DNA of 64,000 nt from Mesorhizobium japonicum MAFF 303099 (GCF_000009625.1 NC_002678.2:248001-312000), one strand, 5' to 3'; shown: positions 48,380-57,487, counted from the stretch's first letter. Numbers and translations are program-made. Notes: generated by a model not told the origin, from the letters alone.

Positions 48380-49264
48380 GTGGCACAGGACAGCCAAACG
48401 CTTCAGGGCGACGGCATCTCGGCTATAATAGTCGGGCAGGGCGCCGAACTGGTTTCGCTGCGGGATGGGCAGGGATCTGAGTTTCTGTGGCAAGCCGGAC
48501 CGGAGTGGCGGCGCCATTCGCCGGTGCTGTTCCCGATCGTGGGCCGGCTGAAGGGCGATCAGCTGCGCCATCGCGGCCGAACCTATCCGATGACGCAGCA
48601 CGGCTTCGCCCGAGACAAGCCGTTCACCTGGGAGGAGAGGGGACCCCGCTCCTGCACGCTGGTCCTCACCGACGATGCCGACACGCGTGCGCACTACCCC
48701 TTCGCCTTTCGCCTTGCTGTGACCTATACGCTGGGCCGCCAGCAGCTCGGTGTGGCCTTGGAGGTCACCAACACCGGCGACGAGATGTTGCCGGCCTCGG
48801 TCGGTGCACATCCTGCATTCAACTGGCCGTTGCTGCCGGAATTGCCCAAGGAGGCTTATCGGTTGATCTTTGCCAACGACGAGCCGGCGCCGGTTCGTCG
48901 CCTGAAGGATGGCCTCTTGCTCCCGGCAACGTCGCCAACGCCGATCGAAGGCAAGACGCTTGTGCTGTCTGAGCGGCTGTTCGATGACGACGCCGTCATC
49001 TTGGATCGGCCCGCCAGCACCAGTGTGCGCTACGCCGCCGACCATGGTCCGGCGATTGAAATGTCATGGCAGGGAGCCGAGGAACTGGGCATCTGGTCCA
49101 AGCCCGGCGGCGCGCCCTTCCTGTGCATCGAACCCTGGCATGGTATTGCGAGCCCGGCCGATTTCGACGGCGAGTTCAGCGACAAGCCCGGTGTGATGCT
49201 GATCGAACCGGGGGCGAAGCGTTCGCTGAGCTACCAGATCGGCCTGGAGCAGGGGCGGCGTTGA
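48380..49264 (+). CDS. aldose 1-epimerase family protein
   Basis: 294 residues, galactose-mutarotase fold. RRHSPVLFPIVGRLKGDQLRHRGRTYPMTQHGFARD provides the family's Arg and His; VGAHPAFNWP holds the second His, and the Glu base is expected near CIEPWHGIASP. It resembles the YihR/LacX-type mutarotases (COG2017). The start is GTG 48380 after GAGGACAT. Substrate sugar unknown. Confidence 0.87.
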   Translation: MAQDSQTLQGDGISAIIVGQGAELVSLRDGQGSEFLWQAGPEWRRHSPVLFPIVGRLKGDQLRHRGRTYPMTQHGFARDKPFTWEERGPRSCTLVLTDDADTRAHYPFAFRLAVTYTLGRQQLGVALEVTNTGDEMLPASVGAHPAFNWPLLPELPKEAYRLIFANDEPAPVRRLKDGLLLPATSPTPIEGKTLVLSERLFDDDAVILDRPASTSVRYAADHGPAIEMSWQGAEELGIWSKPGGAPFLCIEPWHGIASPADFDGEFSDKPGVMLIEPGAKRSLSYQIGLEQGRR

Positions 49265-49301
49265 CCGACCGAGCCGCGGAGCCAACGCCTGGGAGTACCC
49301 A

Positions 49302-49508
49302 ATGAAACTCGGCTTCATCGGCACAGGTGCGCTGACTTCAGCCATTGTCACCGGGCTCAAATCCCTCGATGGCGATCCGGTATCGGTGGTGTTGTCGCCG
49401 CGCAACGAAGAGATCGCGGCGAACCTCGCTTCCCGCTATCCGAATATACGCGTTGCCGCCGACAATCAGGCGGTGCTGGACGACTGCGATACCGTCATGC
49501 TGGCGATG
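49302..49508 (+). pseudogene. pyrroline-5-carboxylate reductase gene stub (proC 5' end only)
   Basis: ATG 49302 opens a proper ProC N-terminus: KLGFIGTGALTSAIVTGL with the Rossmann GxGxxxxA, then VVLSPRNEEIAANLASRYPNIRVAADNQAVLDDCDTVMLA. After about residue 68, where VRPQ-type sequence would follow, the frame enters antisense agmatinase DNA and ends 25 residues later. About three quarters of the family length (roughly 270) is gone. It marks a deletion junction; a working proC would have to be elsewhere. Confidence 0.85.
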
Positions 49509-50398
49509 GTGCCGATCACATTGACGAGAAGGCGCGCAGCGGTCAGCGCTGACAGGCCGTCTATGTCGGCGGGCGGATAGAGCTCGACAAGGTCGAATCC
49601 CGCGATCCTGGCCCGCTTGCCGAGGCCGGCGATCAGGTCGATCGCTTGCGTGTAGGTGAGGCCGCCCGGCGTACGCGCCGCCACGCCCGGCATGATGCCG
49701 GGATCAAGGCTGTCGCAGTCGAAGGTGGCGACGACCCGCGCGCCTTCCGGAATATGCCTGAGCGCTGCATCCACACCTTGAGCATGAACCTCGCGCGCTG
49801 TCACGAAACGGCTGCCATAGTGCCGCGCGGCTTCGATTTCAGCGAGGCGCGCGCTGCCGACGCTGCGCAGGCCAACCTGCACTATGCCGGCGACATGCGG
49901 CATCTCGCTTGCCCTTCGCATCGGGCTCGAATAGCCGTGGCGTTCGCCAAGCACCTCGTCGCGCCAGTCGATATGGGCATCGATCTGCAGGACCCAGATC
50001 GGTCCGTGATCGGCAAAGCCGGCAAGGAACGGAATGACGACGGAATCGTCACCGCCAAGCAGGATCGGCACGGCCGGCAAGGCCAGGACCTCGCGCGTCT
50101 TCGCTTCGATCCGGACCCTGTTTTCGGCATTGTCGTGCAGGATGGTCGAGATGTCGCCGGCGTCGACGCAAGAGGCCGGCTTGCCGTTGAACAACGGGCC
50201 ACCGAGATCGAAATCCCAGTGCTCGACAAGCGAGGCATCATCCTGGCTGGCCGCACGAATGGCGTCGGCCGCCAACGCATGGCCGCTGCTGTCCTTGCCG
50301 GGATAGGTGCTGCCGTGGCCGGCCCCAAAGATCACCGCACGGGGCGTGCGGCCGTCCAGGCGATCGGGAAGGCCGAGAAAGGAGGGTGAGGCGGTCAT
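49466..50398 (-). CDS. agmatinase/ureohydrolase family protein with altered C-terminus
   Basis: 310 residues. Metal motifs: LLGGDDSVV (Asp118 where the family usually has His), DAHIDWRDE (140-148, intact) and FDCDSLDPG (intact). It would hydrolyse a guanidino compound to urea; agmatine is only a family guess. The family ends near NVIGTIA; here 10 further residues (SMTVSQSSSTA region) come from the antisense strand of the truncated proC. The active-site portion is unaffected, so it may still work. Confidence 0.85.
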   Translation of the reverse strand: MTASPSFLGLPDRLDGRTPRAVIFGAGHGSTYPGKDSSGHALAADAIRAASQDDASLVEHWDFDLGGPLFNGKPASCVDAGDISTILHDNAENRVRIEAKTREVLALPAVPILLGGDDSVVIPFLAGFADHGPIWVLQIDAHIDWRDEVLGERHGYSSPMRRASEMPHVAGIVQVGLRSVGSARLAEIEAARHYGSRFVTAREVHAQGVDAALRHIPEGARVVATFDCDSLDPGIMPGVAARTPGGLTYTQAIDLIAGLGKRARIAGFDLVELYPPADIDGLSALTAARLLVNVIGTIASMTVSQSSSTA

Positions 50399-50931
50399 TC
50401 TTGATGGTCCTGAGTTCCAGCGCTACCTCAGGCTAGTTGCTTCGCCGCTTCGATGCCATCACCGAAAATCGCAGGCGGGCCAGGGAGCATGGGTCAAAGC
50501 GGGCGCGTTCGATTCTTGTGACCCGAACGCAGCCACATCGCGACGCTTGCATTACGACCGACTACAGGCCCCGGCACATCGACAGATGCCAAAGCCCCTA
50601 AGAGGTAGACTGGCACTAGCGGAGAAGGCCTCAAGTTTGCCGGAAGCAACGTCTGTGCTACATTGCAGAAATCTATAGACAATTTGTCTTTCCGGATCGG
50701 CCAAAATGTCCCGGAACCAAGCGAAGGCCAACTTAAACTATTGATATTGCGTGATGCAGGGAACTGGCACGAACGATGCTCTGTGTCCTGCTGCCAATGC
50801 CGTGCAATGACGCCCGAACCTCGCGCGCCTTACCGCATGTCGTGACCGGGCGGCGTTTCACCATGGTGGAAACGGCGATCGGCATGGATGCGTGATCGTC
50901 AGAACCTTGAGGTCGAACGTAGGAGGTACAA
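50399..50931. other. 533-bp gap without a convincing gene
   Basis: Several short frames exist but none shows family sequence or a good Shine-Dalgarno. The stretch separates the agmatinase-like gene from the FMN reductase and must hold both promoters. One palindrome (see 50672-50689) is the only regulatory-looking element. Given the neighbouring proC and GNAT remains, decayed DNA is likely. Confidence 0.6.
50672..50689. promoter_or_regulatory. overlapping palindromes, candidate regulator site
   Basis: TCTATAGA (50672-50679) runs into AGACAA-T-TTGTCT (50677-50689). Such short A/T-centred palindromes are common as GntR/TetR-type operators. It lies about 275 bp upstream of the agmatinase start and 243 bp upstream of the FMN reductase start; no regulator gene is adjacent. 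Confidence 0.3.
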
Positions 50932-51510
50932 ATGACCAAGCACAAAGTCGGCTATCTCATCGGCAGCCTCGCGCGCGAATCCATCAACCGCAAACTCGCG
51001 AAGGCACTGGTGCAACTTGCCCCGCCGCAACTCGAGATGTCGGAGATCTCCTTCAAGGATTTGCCGCTCTACAGCTACGACTACGATGCCGACTTTCCGC
51101 CGGTCGCTCGCGCCTTCAAGGATGCTATCGCCGCTGTCGACGCCGTCCTTTTCGTCACGCCGGAATACAACCGCTCCATCCCCGGCGGTCTGAAGAACGC
51201 CATCGACTGGGCAAGCCGCCCCTATGGCAAGAATTCCTTCGCCCGCAAGCCGTCCGCGGTCATTGGCACATCGCCCGGCACCATCGGAACCGCGATCGCC
51301 CAGCAGGGGCTGCGCAGTGTGCTGAGCTTCTGCAACTCGCCGCAGATGAACGCGCCTGAGGCCTACATCCAGTTTACGCCTGGCTTGATCACGGACGCCG
51401 GTGAGGTCACGGTTGAATCCACCCAGGAATTCCTGAGCAACTACATGGCCGAATTCAGCATGTTCATCACCAGGGTGCTCCAGGTGCTGCCGAGACAGGC
51501 CTCGGCATGA
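50932..51510 (+). CDS. NADPH-dependent FMN reductase (ChrR/quinone reductase type)
   Basis: 192 residues with a flavodoxin-like fold. GSLARESINRKLAKAL binds FMN phosphate, LPLYSYDYDADFPP follows, and TPEYNRSIPGGLKNAIDWASRP is the family hallmark, with GTSPGTIGTAIAQQ later. Homologues reduce quinones, chromate and free flavin with NAD(P)H and protect against oxidants. AGGAGG precedes ATG 50932. Single gene. Confidence 0.92.
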   Translation: MTKHKVGYLIGSLARESINRKLAKALVQLAPPQLEMSEISFKDLPLYSYDYDADFPPVARAFKDAIAAVDAVLFVTPEYNRSIPGGLKNAIDWASRPYGKNSFARKPSAVIGTSPGTIGTAIAQQGLRSVLSFCNSPQMNAPEAYIQFTPGLITDAGEVTVESTQEFLSNYMAEFSMFITRVLQVLPRQASA

Positions 51511-51624
51511 ATTGAGGCGGGACGGCGGGCGAGAGGCCGAACAGCGGAGGAAGGCTGACATGCACATTGAAACTCACAATTCTTTGGTTCGGGGGCGACG
51601 CCCTTAAGTCGCATAAGATAGATT

Positions 51625-52051
51625 ATGGAACTTACGCGTTGACCAGCGTCTGGGAATTGCCGGTGATTTTCATAGGTTTGGCTCGATCGAAACGTGTTGC
51701 CTTGAGTTGATGGCCAACGCGCCAGAGGCGATCGTTGTCTATCTGCTCGGCGATGGCGCGCCGTTCCGCCAGTATGTGGCGGTGGATGGCGACGATATCG
51801 TTGGGCGCGTGCGCAGCGTGGGCGCTGTCGGCGCCACCTGGTGCGCGGACATGTATGTCGAGCCTTCGCGCCGGCGCCGCGGCATCGGCCAGGCGCTGAT
51901 GGCTAAAATGCTGCGCGACGACCAGGCTCGTGGATCACGATGCTCCGGTGCGACGGCGACGCACGCCGGAGCTCTACTTTATCCCTGCATGGGCTATGAA
52001 CGGACTGGAACGCTGCTGATACTCGGCCCGACGAGCAGAACAGCCTCATGA
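51625..52051 (+). pseudogene. GNAT acetyltransferase, frameshifted at its N-terminus
   Basis: From 51710 a 113-residue frame holds the back half of a GNAT: VDGDDIVGRVRSV, CADMYVEPSRRRRGIGQALM (acetyl-CoA loop RRGIG) and a C-terminal strand region GALLYPCMGYERTG. In-frame coding-like sequence (VDQRLGIAGDFHRFGS...) continues upstream to about 51638 without a start. An ATG at 51625 reads four sense codons then TGA at 51640 in the other frame; one extra base there would join both parts. About 30 N-terminal residues appear lost. Confidence 0.6.
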
Positions 52052-52064
52052 AAGGCCGTTCGCA

Positions 52065-52883
52065 TCACGCTGATTCATAAGGAATTTCAATCACCATGCC
52101 ATCGTATGCCGGGGTGACGTTGGCCGGCATTTCGCCCTTGACCTTGGCATAGTCGAGCGGCACGTGCATGTGGGTCAGCACGGCCTGTTTAGGCGCCAGC
52201 TTCTCGATCCAGCCGAGCGCCTGGCCGAGTGACAGATGGCTGGGATGGGGGTTGTACTGCAGCGCGTCGATGACCAGCATTTCCAGGCCGCGCAGCCGAT
52301 CGGCGGTGGGATCGGGAAAGTCGCTGATATCAGGGCAATAGGCCAGGCCGCCAATGCGGAAGCCGAGCGAAATGATGTCGCCATGGATCTGCGGCAGGGG
52401 TTCGAGGGCGAGGGCACCCCCCTCGCCTTCGATCACGACAGGCTTTGCGTGGTCGATGATATGCGCCCGCACGATCGGCGGATAAGAACTGCCCGGAGGC
52501 GTCTCGAAGCAATAGCCGAACGCCTGCCGCAGGCGCAGCATCGTCGGCTGGTCGGCATGGATGTCGATCAGGTGGCGCTGCTCCAGCACATAGCCGCGCA
52601 GATCGTCGATGCCGTGGATATGGTCGGCATGCGGGTGCGTGTAGACGACCGCATCGATGCGTTTGACCGAAGCAAGCAGCATCTGTTCGCGGAAATCCGG
52701 CCCGGTGTCGATGACCACGGTGGTGCGGCCGCCATCGGCGGCAACCCGCTCGACCAGCGCTGCCGTGCGCATGCGCCGGTTCCTCGGGTTGGCCGGGTCG
52801 CAATTGCCCCAGTCGCCGGTGATGCGCGGCGTACCTGGCGACGAGCCGCAGCCGAGAATGGTGAGGCGCAGCCGGCCGGTCAT
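52065..52883 (-). CDS. MBL-fold phosphodiesterase (PhnP-like)
   Basis: 272 residues. ILGCGSSPGTPR at the start and the metal motif THPHADHIHGIDDLR (80-94) define a PhnP/RNase Z-like metallo-beta-lactamase fold; HGDIISLGFRIGGLAYCPDISD and LTHMHVPLDY supply further ligands. PhnP cleaves cyclic ribose phosphates; the physiological substrate here is not known. It follows tatD by 3 bp at the end of the rlpA-to-MBL block, the usual order in Rhizobiales. Confidence 0.88.
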   Translation of the reverse strand: MTGRLRLTILGCGSSPGTPRITGDWGNCDPANPRNRRMRTAALVERVAADGGRTTVVIDTGPDFREQMLLASVKRIDAVVYTHPHADHIHGIDDLRGYVLEQRHLIDIHADQPTMLRLRQAFGYCFETPPGSSYPPIVRAHIIDHAKPVVIEGEGGALALEPLPQIHGDIISLGFRIGGLAYCPDISDFPDPTADRLRGLEMLVIDALQYNPHPSHLSLGQALGWIEKLAPKQAVLTHMHVPLDYAKVKGEMPANVTPAYDGMVIEIPYESA

Positions 52884-52886
52884 CGT

Positions 52887-53681
52887 TCAGGCGCTCAGTT
52901 CGGCAGGTCGCGGCATCTTGCCGAACAGGCGGAAGAAGTTGCTTGTCGTCAGATCCGCGATTTCAGCTTCGCTGACGCCAACCGTCTCCGCCAGCACCTT
53001 GGCGGTATGCGCGACGTAGGCCGGCTCATTGCGCTTGCCCCGGAACGGAATCGGCGCCAGATAGGGTGCGTCGGTTTCGACGAGCAGCCGGTCATGCGGC
53101 ACGTCGGCGGCGACGGCGCGCAGTTCGGCTGAGTTCTTGAAGGTCAGTATGCCCGAGAACGACACATAGCCGCCGAGCGAGACGCCCACCTCGGCCAGCC
53201 GGCGTCCGGACGAGAAACAATGCAGGATGAAGGGGAAGGCGCCCTTCCCTGTTTCGTCCTCGAGAATGGCTGCCATGTCGTCATCGGCGTCGCGCGAATG
53301 GATGACGAGCGGCAGCCCGGTCGCGCGAGCGGCGGCAATGTGATTGCGAAAACCCAGCGCCTGGGCGTCGCGCGGCGCCTTGTCGTAGAAATAATCGAGC
53401 CCCGCTTCACCGATTGCCACCACCTTCGGGTGTGCCGACAGACGGACGAGCTCGGCAGTGGTGACGTCGAGTTCTTCCGCGGCATTGTGCGGGTGGGTCC
53501 CGACAGAGCAGTAGACTTCGTCGAAAGTCTCAGCAATTTCAAGCATTTGTGGAAAGCGCTTCACGCGGGTTGATATCGTCACCATGCGGCCGATACCAGC
53601 CGCTTTGGCGCGGGCGACAATGGCCGCCCGCTCTTCGGCGAAATCCGGAAAGTCCAGATGGCAATGGCTGTCGACGAGCAT
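52887..53681 (-). CDS. TatD family metal-dependent deoxyribonuclease
   Basis: 264 residues in a TIM barrel: SHCHLDFPDF (metal HxH), GEAGLDYFYDKAP (Glu), VIHSRDADDD, LHCFSSG and ETDAPYLAP (Asp). Homologues are 3'-5' exonucleases acting in DNA repair and D-tyrosyl quality control. Its start overlaps the metG stop by one base, so it is co-translated with metG, as in many bacteria. Confidence 0.95.
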   Translation of the reverse strand: MLVDSHCHLDFPDFAEERAAIVARAKAAGIGRMVTISTRVKRFPQMLEIAETFDEVYCSVGTHPHNAAEELDVTTAELVRLSAHPKVVAIGEAGLDYFYDKAPRDAQALGFRNHIAAARATGLPLVIHSRDADDDMAAILEDETGKGAFPFILHCFSSGRRLAEVGVSLGGYVSFSGILTFKNSAELRAVAADVPHDRLLVETDAPYLAPIPFRGKRNEPAYVAHTAKVLAETVGVSEAEIADLTTSNFFRLFGKMPRPAELSA

Positions 53682-55231
53682 CAGGCGTTCGCACCCGGCT
53701 GTTCGACATAACGCGGAAACACGCCCTCCGGCGCGGGCAACGCAGTGCCAGGAACCAACGCATAGTCGGCGTGGACATGCACGAAATCACGTTTATCCGC
53801 GGGCACCGCCAGCAGGTCGAGCAGCTTCGCCGCCGATCCCGGAATGAAGGGCTGGCACAGCACCGCCACGCGCCGCACCAGTTCGGCGGTCGTCCACAGC
53901 ACCGTTTCCATCCGCTCCGGATCGGTTTTCTTCAGCGCCCATGGTGCCTGTCCAGCAAAGTATCGATCGGCTTCCGCCACCACATCGAAGATCGCCGCCA
54001 GTGCCAGATGGATGCCTTGCCCGGCCATCGCCTTCCGCGCGGTGGTCAGAGCGGCCACCGCTTGATCCAGGATGGCACTGTCGGCATCCGTCATCTCGCC
54101 ACGCTTCGGCACCACGCCGCCGCAGTTCTTGGCGATCATCGACAGCGAGCGCTGCGCCAGATTGCCGAGGCCATTGGCGAGATCGGCGTTGGTGCGGTTG
54201 ACGATCGCATCATGGCTGTAGCTGCCATCCTGGCCGAACGGCACTTCGCGCAGGAAGAAATAGCGCACCTGGTCGAGGCCATAATGCTCGATCAGGGCGA
54301 ACGGATCGACGACATTGCCGACCGACTTCGACATCTTCTCGCCGCGGTTGAACAGGAAGCCGTGGGCGAAAACACGCTTCGGCAGTTCGATGCCGGCCGA
54401 CATCAGGAAAGCCGGCCAGTAGACCGCGTGGAAGCGCACGATATCTTTGCCGATGATGTGCGTGGCCGGCCAGTAGCGCCATTGATCGGACTTTGTGTCC
54501 GGATAGCCGGCGGCGGTGATGTAGTTGGTCAAGGCATCGACCCAGACATACATCACATGCTTGTCGTCGCCGGGCACCGGCACGCCCCATTTGAAGGTCG
54601 TGCGCGAGATCGACAGGTCTTTCAGCCCGGATTTGACGAAACTCATCACCTCGTTGCGACGCTCGGCAGGTCCGACAAAGTCGGGCTGGCTTTCGTACAG
54701 CGCCAGCAGTTTGTCCTGATAGGCGGAGAGCCGGAAGAAATAGCTTTCTTCCTCGTTCCATTCGACCGGCGAGCCAAGCGGCTCGCGGCGCACGCCGTCC
54801 TCGCCGAGCGTGGTTTCGCTCTCGTCGAAATAGGCTTCCTGGCGGACCGAATACCAGCCGCTATAGCGGTCCAGATAGATGTCGCCATTGGCGGCCATCG
54901 CCTTCCAGATCGCCTGGCAGGACGCGTAGTGGCGCGGTTCCGTCGTGCGGATGTACTCATCATTCGAGCCGCCCACAGCCTCGGTCATCGAACGGAAGAT
55001 CGCTGAATTGCGGTCGGCAAGCGCTTGTGGCGTGATGCCTTCCTTCTCAGCCGTCTGCTGCATCTTGAGGCCGTGTTCGTCCGTGCCGGTGAGGAAGAAC
55101 ACGTCCTTGCCGTCGAGGCGCTGGAAGCGGGCCAGCGCATCGGTTGCGATGACCGTATAGGCATGGCCGATATGCGGCTTGCCGTTCGGATAGAAAATCG
55201 GTGTCGTCAGATAGTATTTTTCGCGTGACAT
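53681..55231 (-). CDS. metG: methionyl-tRNA synthetase
   Basis: Charges tRNA-Met with methionine. 516 residues, the short class without the C-terminal tRNA-binding dimer domain. HIGH at 20-23 and KMSKS in [14 protein letters not shown] are intact; the connective-peptide region [15 protein letters not shown] lacks the zinc knuckle cysteines. ATG 55231 gives the usual [17 protein letters not shown] start. Directly upstream, where holB should lie, is a two-gene insertion. Confidence 0.97.
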   Translation of the reverse strand: MSREKYYLTTPIFYPNGKPHIGHAYTVIATDALARFQRLDGKDVFFLTGTDEHGLKMQQTAEKEGITPQALADRNSAIFRSMTEAVGGSNDEYIRTTEPRHYASCQAIWKAMAANGDIYLDRYSGWYSVRQEAYFDESETTLGEDGVRREPLGSPVEWNEEESYFFRLSAYQDKLLALYESQPDFVGPAERRNEVMSFVKSGLKDLSISRTTFKWGVPVPGDDKHVMYVWVDALTNYITAAGYPDTKSDQWRYWPATHIIGKDIVRFHAVYWPAFLMSAGIELPKRVFAHGFLFNRGEKMSKSVGNVVDPFALIEHYGLDQVRYFFLREVPFGQDGSYSHDAIVNRTNADLANGLGNLAQRSLSMIAKNCGGVVPKRGEMTDADSAILDQAVAALTTARKAMAGQGIHLALAAIFDVVAEADRYFAGQAPWALKKTDPERMETVLWTTAELVRRVAVLCQPFIPGSAAKLLDLLAVPADKRDFVHVHADYALVPGTALPAPEGVFPRYVEQPGANA

Positions 55232-55284
55232 GAACGAACCATCATGAATGTCTGAATGGAAGCCGTGGCGGTGGATATCGCATC

Positions 55285-55440
55285 GGAATGGCGATTGCCA
55301 TCCCGGTGGGGCCGTCACATTCGCATCGTAGACTTCAGGCGGTCGATCATGGTCAAGGCGTTCTGCTTCTTGTCGAGATTGTAGGTGTAGGCCTCAGATA
55401 TAGCGTCCGGCGCCTCATGCCAAGTCCCGCACCGCGTCTG
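55285..55440. repeat. direct repeat copy A (decayed holB 3' end)
   Basis: This stretch matches 57511-57665 in the same orientation, with runs of identity including AATGGCGATTGCCATCC (17 nt) and a 26-nt block ending TTGTAGGTGT. By eye identity is around 80-85 percent. The two copies bracket the PLP/HEIWH gene pair. Confidence 0.85.
55315..55425 (-). pseudogene. holB 3'-end remnant (last 36 codons)
   Basis: On the minus strand an uninterrupted frame of 36 codons ending in TGA at 55315 encodes [20 protein letters not shown] and then a segment ending [11 protein letters not shown], clearly the HolB C-terminus (holB at 57542: [19 protein letters not shown]...MIDRLKSVM). No HolB sequence is seen beyond 55425. 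It lacks a start and is not a gene; it records how the neighbouring pair entered. Confidence 0.85.
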
Positions 55441-55538
55441 GGCCTTGATCATGGCGCCAGATCCGGAGCCCGCTCGTGGGCCGTTGCAAAGGCAGGTCGC
55501 GATCCGTAGTTTCGCGACGGTGCAAAAGGCAGACCGGC

Positions 55539-56639
55539 ATGGCCACGACCACGCAATATGATCCGCGGCAGTCGCTCGATGCGCGCTTGCGTCAGGCCGG
55601 CGCCAGCAAAACCGTTTACGCCCTCGTCACACCCGAGATCGAAACAGTGAAGGCCGAGCTGCTCGGCAACAGCGGGGGAAACGGTCCCGATCCGATCCGC
55701 GTCGCCTATCTCGATCAGTTTCGCCATGCCTGGACCGGAAAGCAGAACGCGCTGCACAGGCGGTTCTTCGACACATGGCTCGGCTGGGCCAAGCCGATGG
55801 CGCCGCTGGACGCCGCTGACTATCCATTCAGCTATCCGACATCAGGCGCCAGTGAGCCGCTTTTTCATCTGATTGCCGATTACGGCAACCGCGCACGCCT
55901 CGAGAGGTTTCCCCCGCGGCTTGTGATCTTTCGCGGCGAATATGAAGGCTACAAGGCCTATGCGGAAGCCTGCGGCATTGCGGTGGCGGAGTACGAACGC
56001 CACGCCTGGCGCGATGTCGCCGACACCGTCGATCCCAAGGATTTGCTCTGTCTTAGCCAGCCTTCGGCCATCGACGGCATGGTGTGGCCGCAGGCCAATG
56101 CCTTTCTGCGTCGGCTGAGCCTGCGCGCCAACCCGGCCCAGCTCGTCCTCGATTTGACCTATGTCGGGGCGACTGCCGAGCCGCCGGCGGAGACGATCCT
56201 CGCCGGCGCGCCTTGCGTGAGCGCCGTGGTGATCAGCCTGTCCAAGCCGTTCGGCGCCTATTACGACCGCATAGGCGGTGTGTTCTGCCGATCGGAGAAT
56301 CTCGGACTGTTCGGCAATCAGTGGTTCAAGAACCTGACATCGCTGCAATTGGGAATAAGGCTGATGGAGCGCTTCGACGTCTTCGCCATGGCGCGCCGAT
56401 ACACCGGCATTCAAGGCAGCGTCGCTGAGCATGCGGGCCGGGCGCTCGGCCTTGCCTTGACGCCGGCGGACGTCTTCATTCTCGCCCAGGCCACGGCCAG
56501 CGCTGAGAACGATCCCGATCTGGCTGCGTATCTGACGCGCGCCCCTGGTGCCGCAGATTCCCGGCCACGCTTGTGCCTGACGCCAGGCATGGCGGAACGG
56601 ATCGGCATGGCCGGCGCGAATTCCGGGACGTTGTCATGA
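55539..56639 (+). CDS. PLP-dependent fold-type-I enzyme of unknown activity
   Basis: 366 residues. Although dissimilar to the housekeeping aminotransferases here, it shows the fold-type-I pattern: SGASEPLF (102-109, cofactor phosphate loop), a SQPSAIDG stretch (173-180) at the usual NPNNPTG position, VLDLTYVG with Asp205 and Tyr208 (ring nitrogen and O3' contacts), and SLSKPFG with the presumed Schiff-base Lys236, followed by YYDRIGG. Start ATG 55539 after AAAAGGCAG. It overlaps the next gene by 4 bp and points against all its neighbours. Substrate unknown. Confidence 0.75.
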   Translation: MATTTQYDPRQSLDARLRQAGASKTVYALVTPEIETVKAELLGNSGGNGPDPIRVAYLDQFRHAWTGKQNALHRRFFDTWLGWAKPMAPLDAADYPFSYPTSGASEPLFHLIADYGNRARLERFPPRLVIFRGEYEGYKAYAEACGIAVAEYERHAWRDVADTVDPKDLLCLSQPSAIDGMVWPQANAFLRRLSLRANPAQLVLDLTYVGATAEPPAETILAGAPCVSAVVISLSKPFGAYYDRIGGVFCRSENLGLFGNQWFKNLTSLQLGIRLMERFDVFAMARRYTGIQGSVAEHAGRALGLALTPADVFILAQATASAENDPDLAAYLTRAPGAADSRPRLCLTPGMAERIGMAGANSGTLS

Positions 56640-57487
56640 AGAATTTGCTCCCGCTCGTGACGAGCGATGACATTCATGCCCACTGCCTGGCGCACTGGAA
56701 GACGGAAGCATTCCGATCCTCGCATCGCCAGGGCGGTTATATTCACGGCATCGTCGATCAGTATGCCCGCCTGCCCCGTTTCAGCTGCGAGACCACCAAT
56801 GACCGCCTGGAGCGTGCCCACTTCTGCACCTGGTGGGGGCTGACCATGCGCCGGGATGACTATGCCGCCCCGGCCATCGAAGACCTCTACCTCCTGCACG
56901 AAATCTGGCACGCCGCGCATATGCCTTTCATCCCGGGCATCGGATTCGAGGCTTTCCACGGCAAGATGGAGCGCAACGAACTCGAAGCCAGCGTGGCGTC
57001 CGAGCTGCTGGTCTATTTCAAGATCGATGGGCTGAGGGAAAGCGCCTTTCCCCATCCCATCTACGCGGACCGGTTTCTCAATGATCCGGCGATGCGGCTG
57101 CTGTGGCGCGAGAACGAAGTCGTCGCCACCAACACATTGCTCGAGGCGCGCCGCAACGTCATGTATTCCAAGCCCGAAGGCGACATGGACCTGAGCGAGC
57201 GATGGATTCGCAAATTCACCATGCAGAACCGGCAATGGTCGATCGTCTGGGCCGACCGCTACCTCGAGATCGAGGATCATATGCACCGGTTCCAGCAGAT
57301 AGCGCTCGGCGGCGACAGGAAAGCAGCCTCTGACTTTCACGCCGACTGGATCGAAGCCGAAGCCGCCATGGACATGGTGGACCACGTTCCTTTCCGCGAC
57401 CAGGCACTGCTATTCGCCACCATCTACTGGGCCAATCGCGCGAAGTATGATTCCGCGCTTGCGGTGCAGCGGGCAACCCAGTCCTAG
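56636..57487 (+). CDS. helical HEIWH-motif protein coupled to the PLP enzyme
   Basis: 283 residues, predicted mostly alpha-helical, no signal peptide. Not recognised. A histidine/acid-rich core stands out: IEDLYLLHEIWHAAHMPF has Glu82, His88, Glu89, His92 and His95, and NELEASVASELLVYF (114-128) adds Glu115, Glu117 and Glu123; EIEDHMHRF lies near 211-219. These could bind one or two metals, as in heme-oxygenase-like diiron proteins or zinc HExxH enzymes. The ATGA overlap with the PLP gene suggests that the two act in one pathway. Confidence 0.7.
   Translation: MKNLLPLVTSDDIHAHCLAHWKTEAFRSSHRQGGYIHGIVDQYARLPRFSCETTNDRLERAHFCTWWGLTMRRDDYAAPAIEDLYLLHEIWHAAHMPFIPGIGFEAFHGKMERNELEASVASELLVYFKIDGLRESAFPHPIYADRFLNDPAMRLLWRENEVVATNTLLEARRNVMYSKPEGDMDLSERWIRKFTMQNRQWSIVWADRYLEIEDHMHRFQQIALGGDRKAASDFHADWIEAEAAMDMVDHVPFRDQALLFATIYWANRAKYDSALAVQRATQS

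Noticed and set aside
46670..49045. 791-codon open frame on the minus strand
   Set aside because: It is antisense to sigma, anti-sigma, Bax-inhibitor-like and epimerase genes; composition is His/Arg-rich with no family motifs, the usual high-GC antisense artefact. The same applies to long antisense frames at 11873-13888, 14309-15940 and 27637-29514.
50663..50845. 60-codon plus-strand frame in the 50.4-50.9 kb gap
   Set aside because: No Shine-Dalgarno, no family similarity recognised, and an odd Cys/Trp-rich composition; treated as non-coding.
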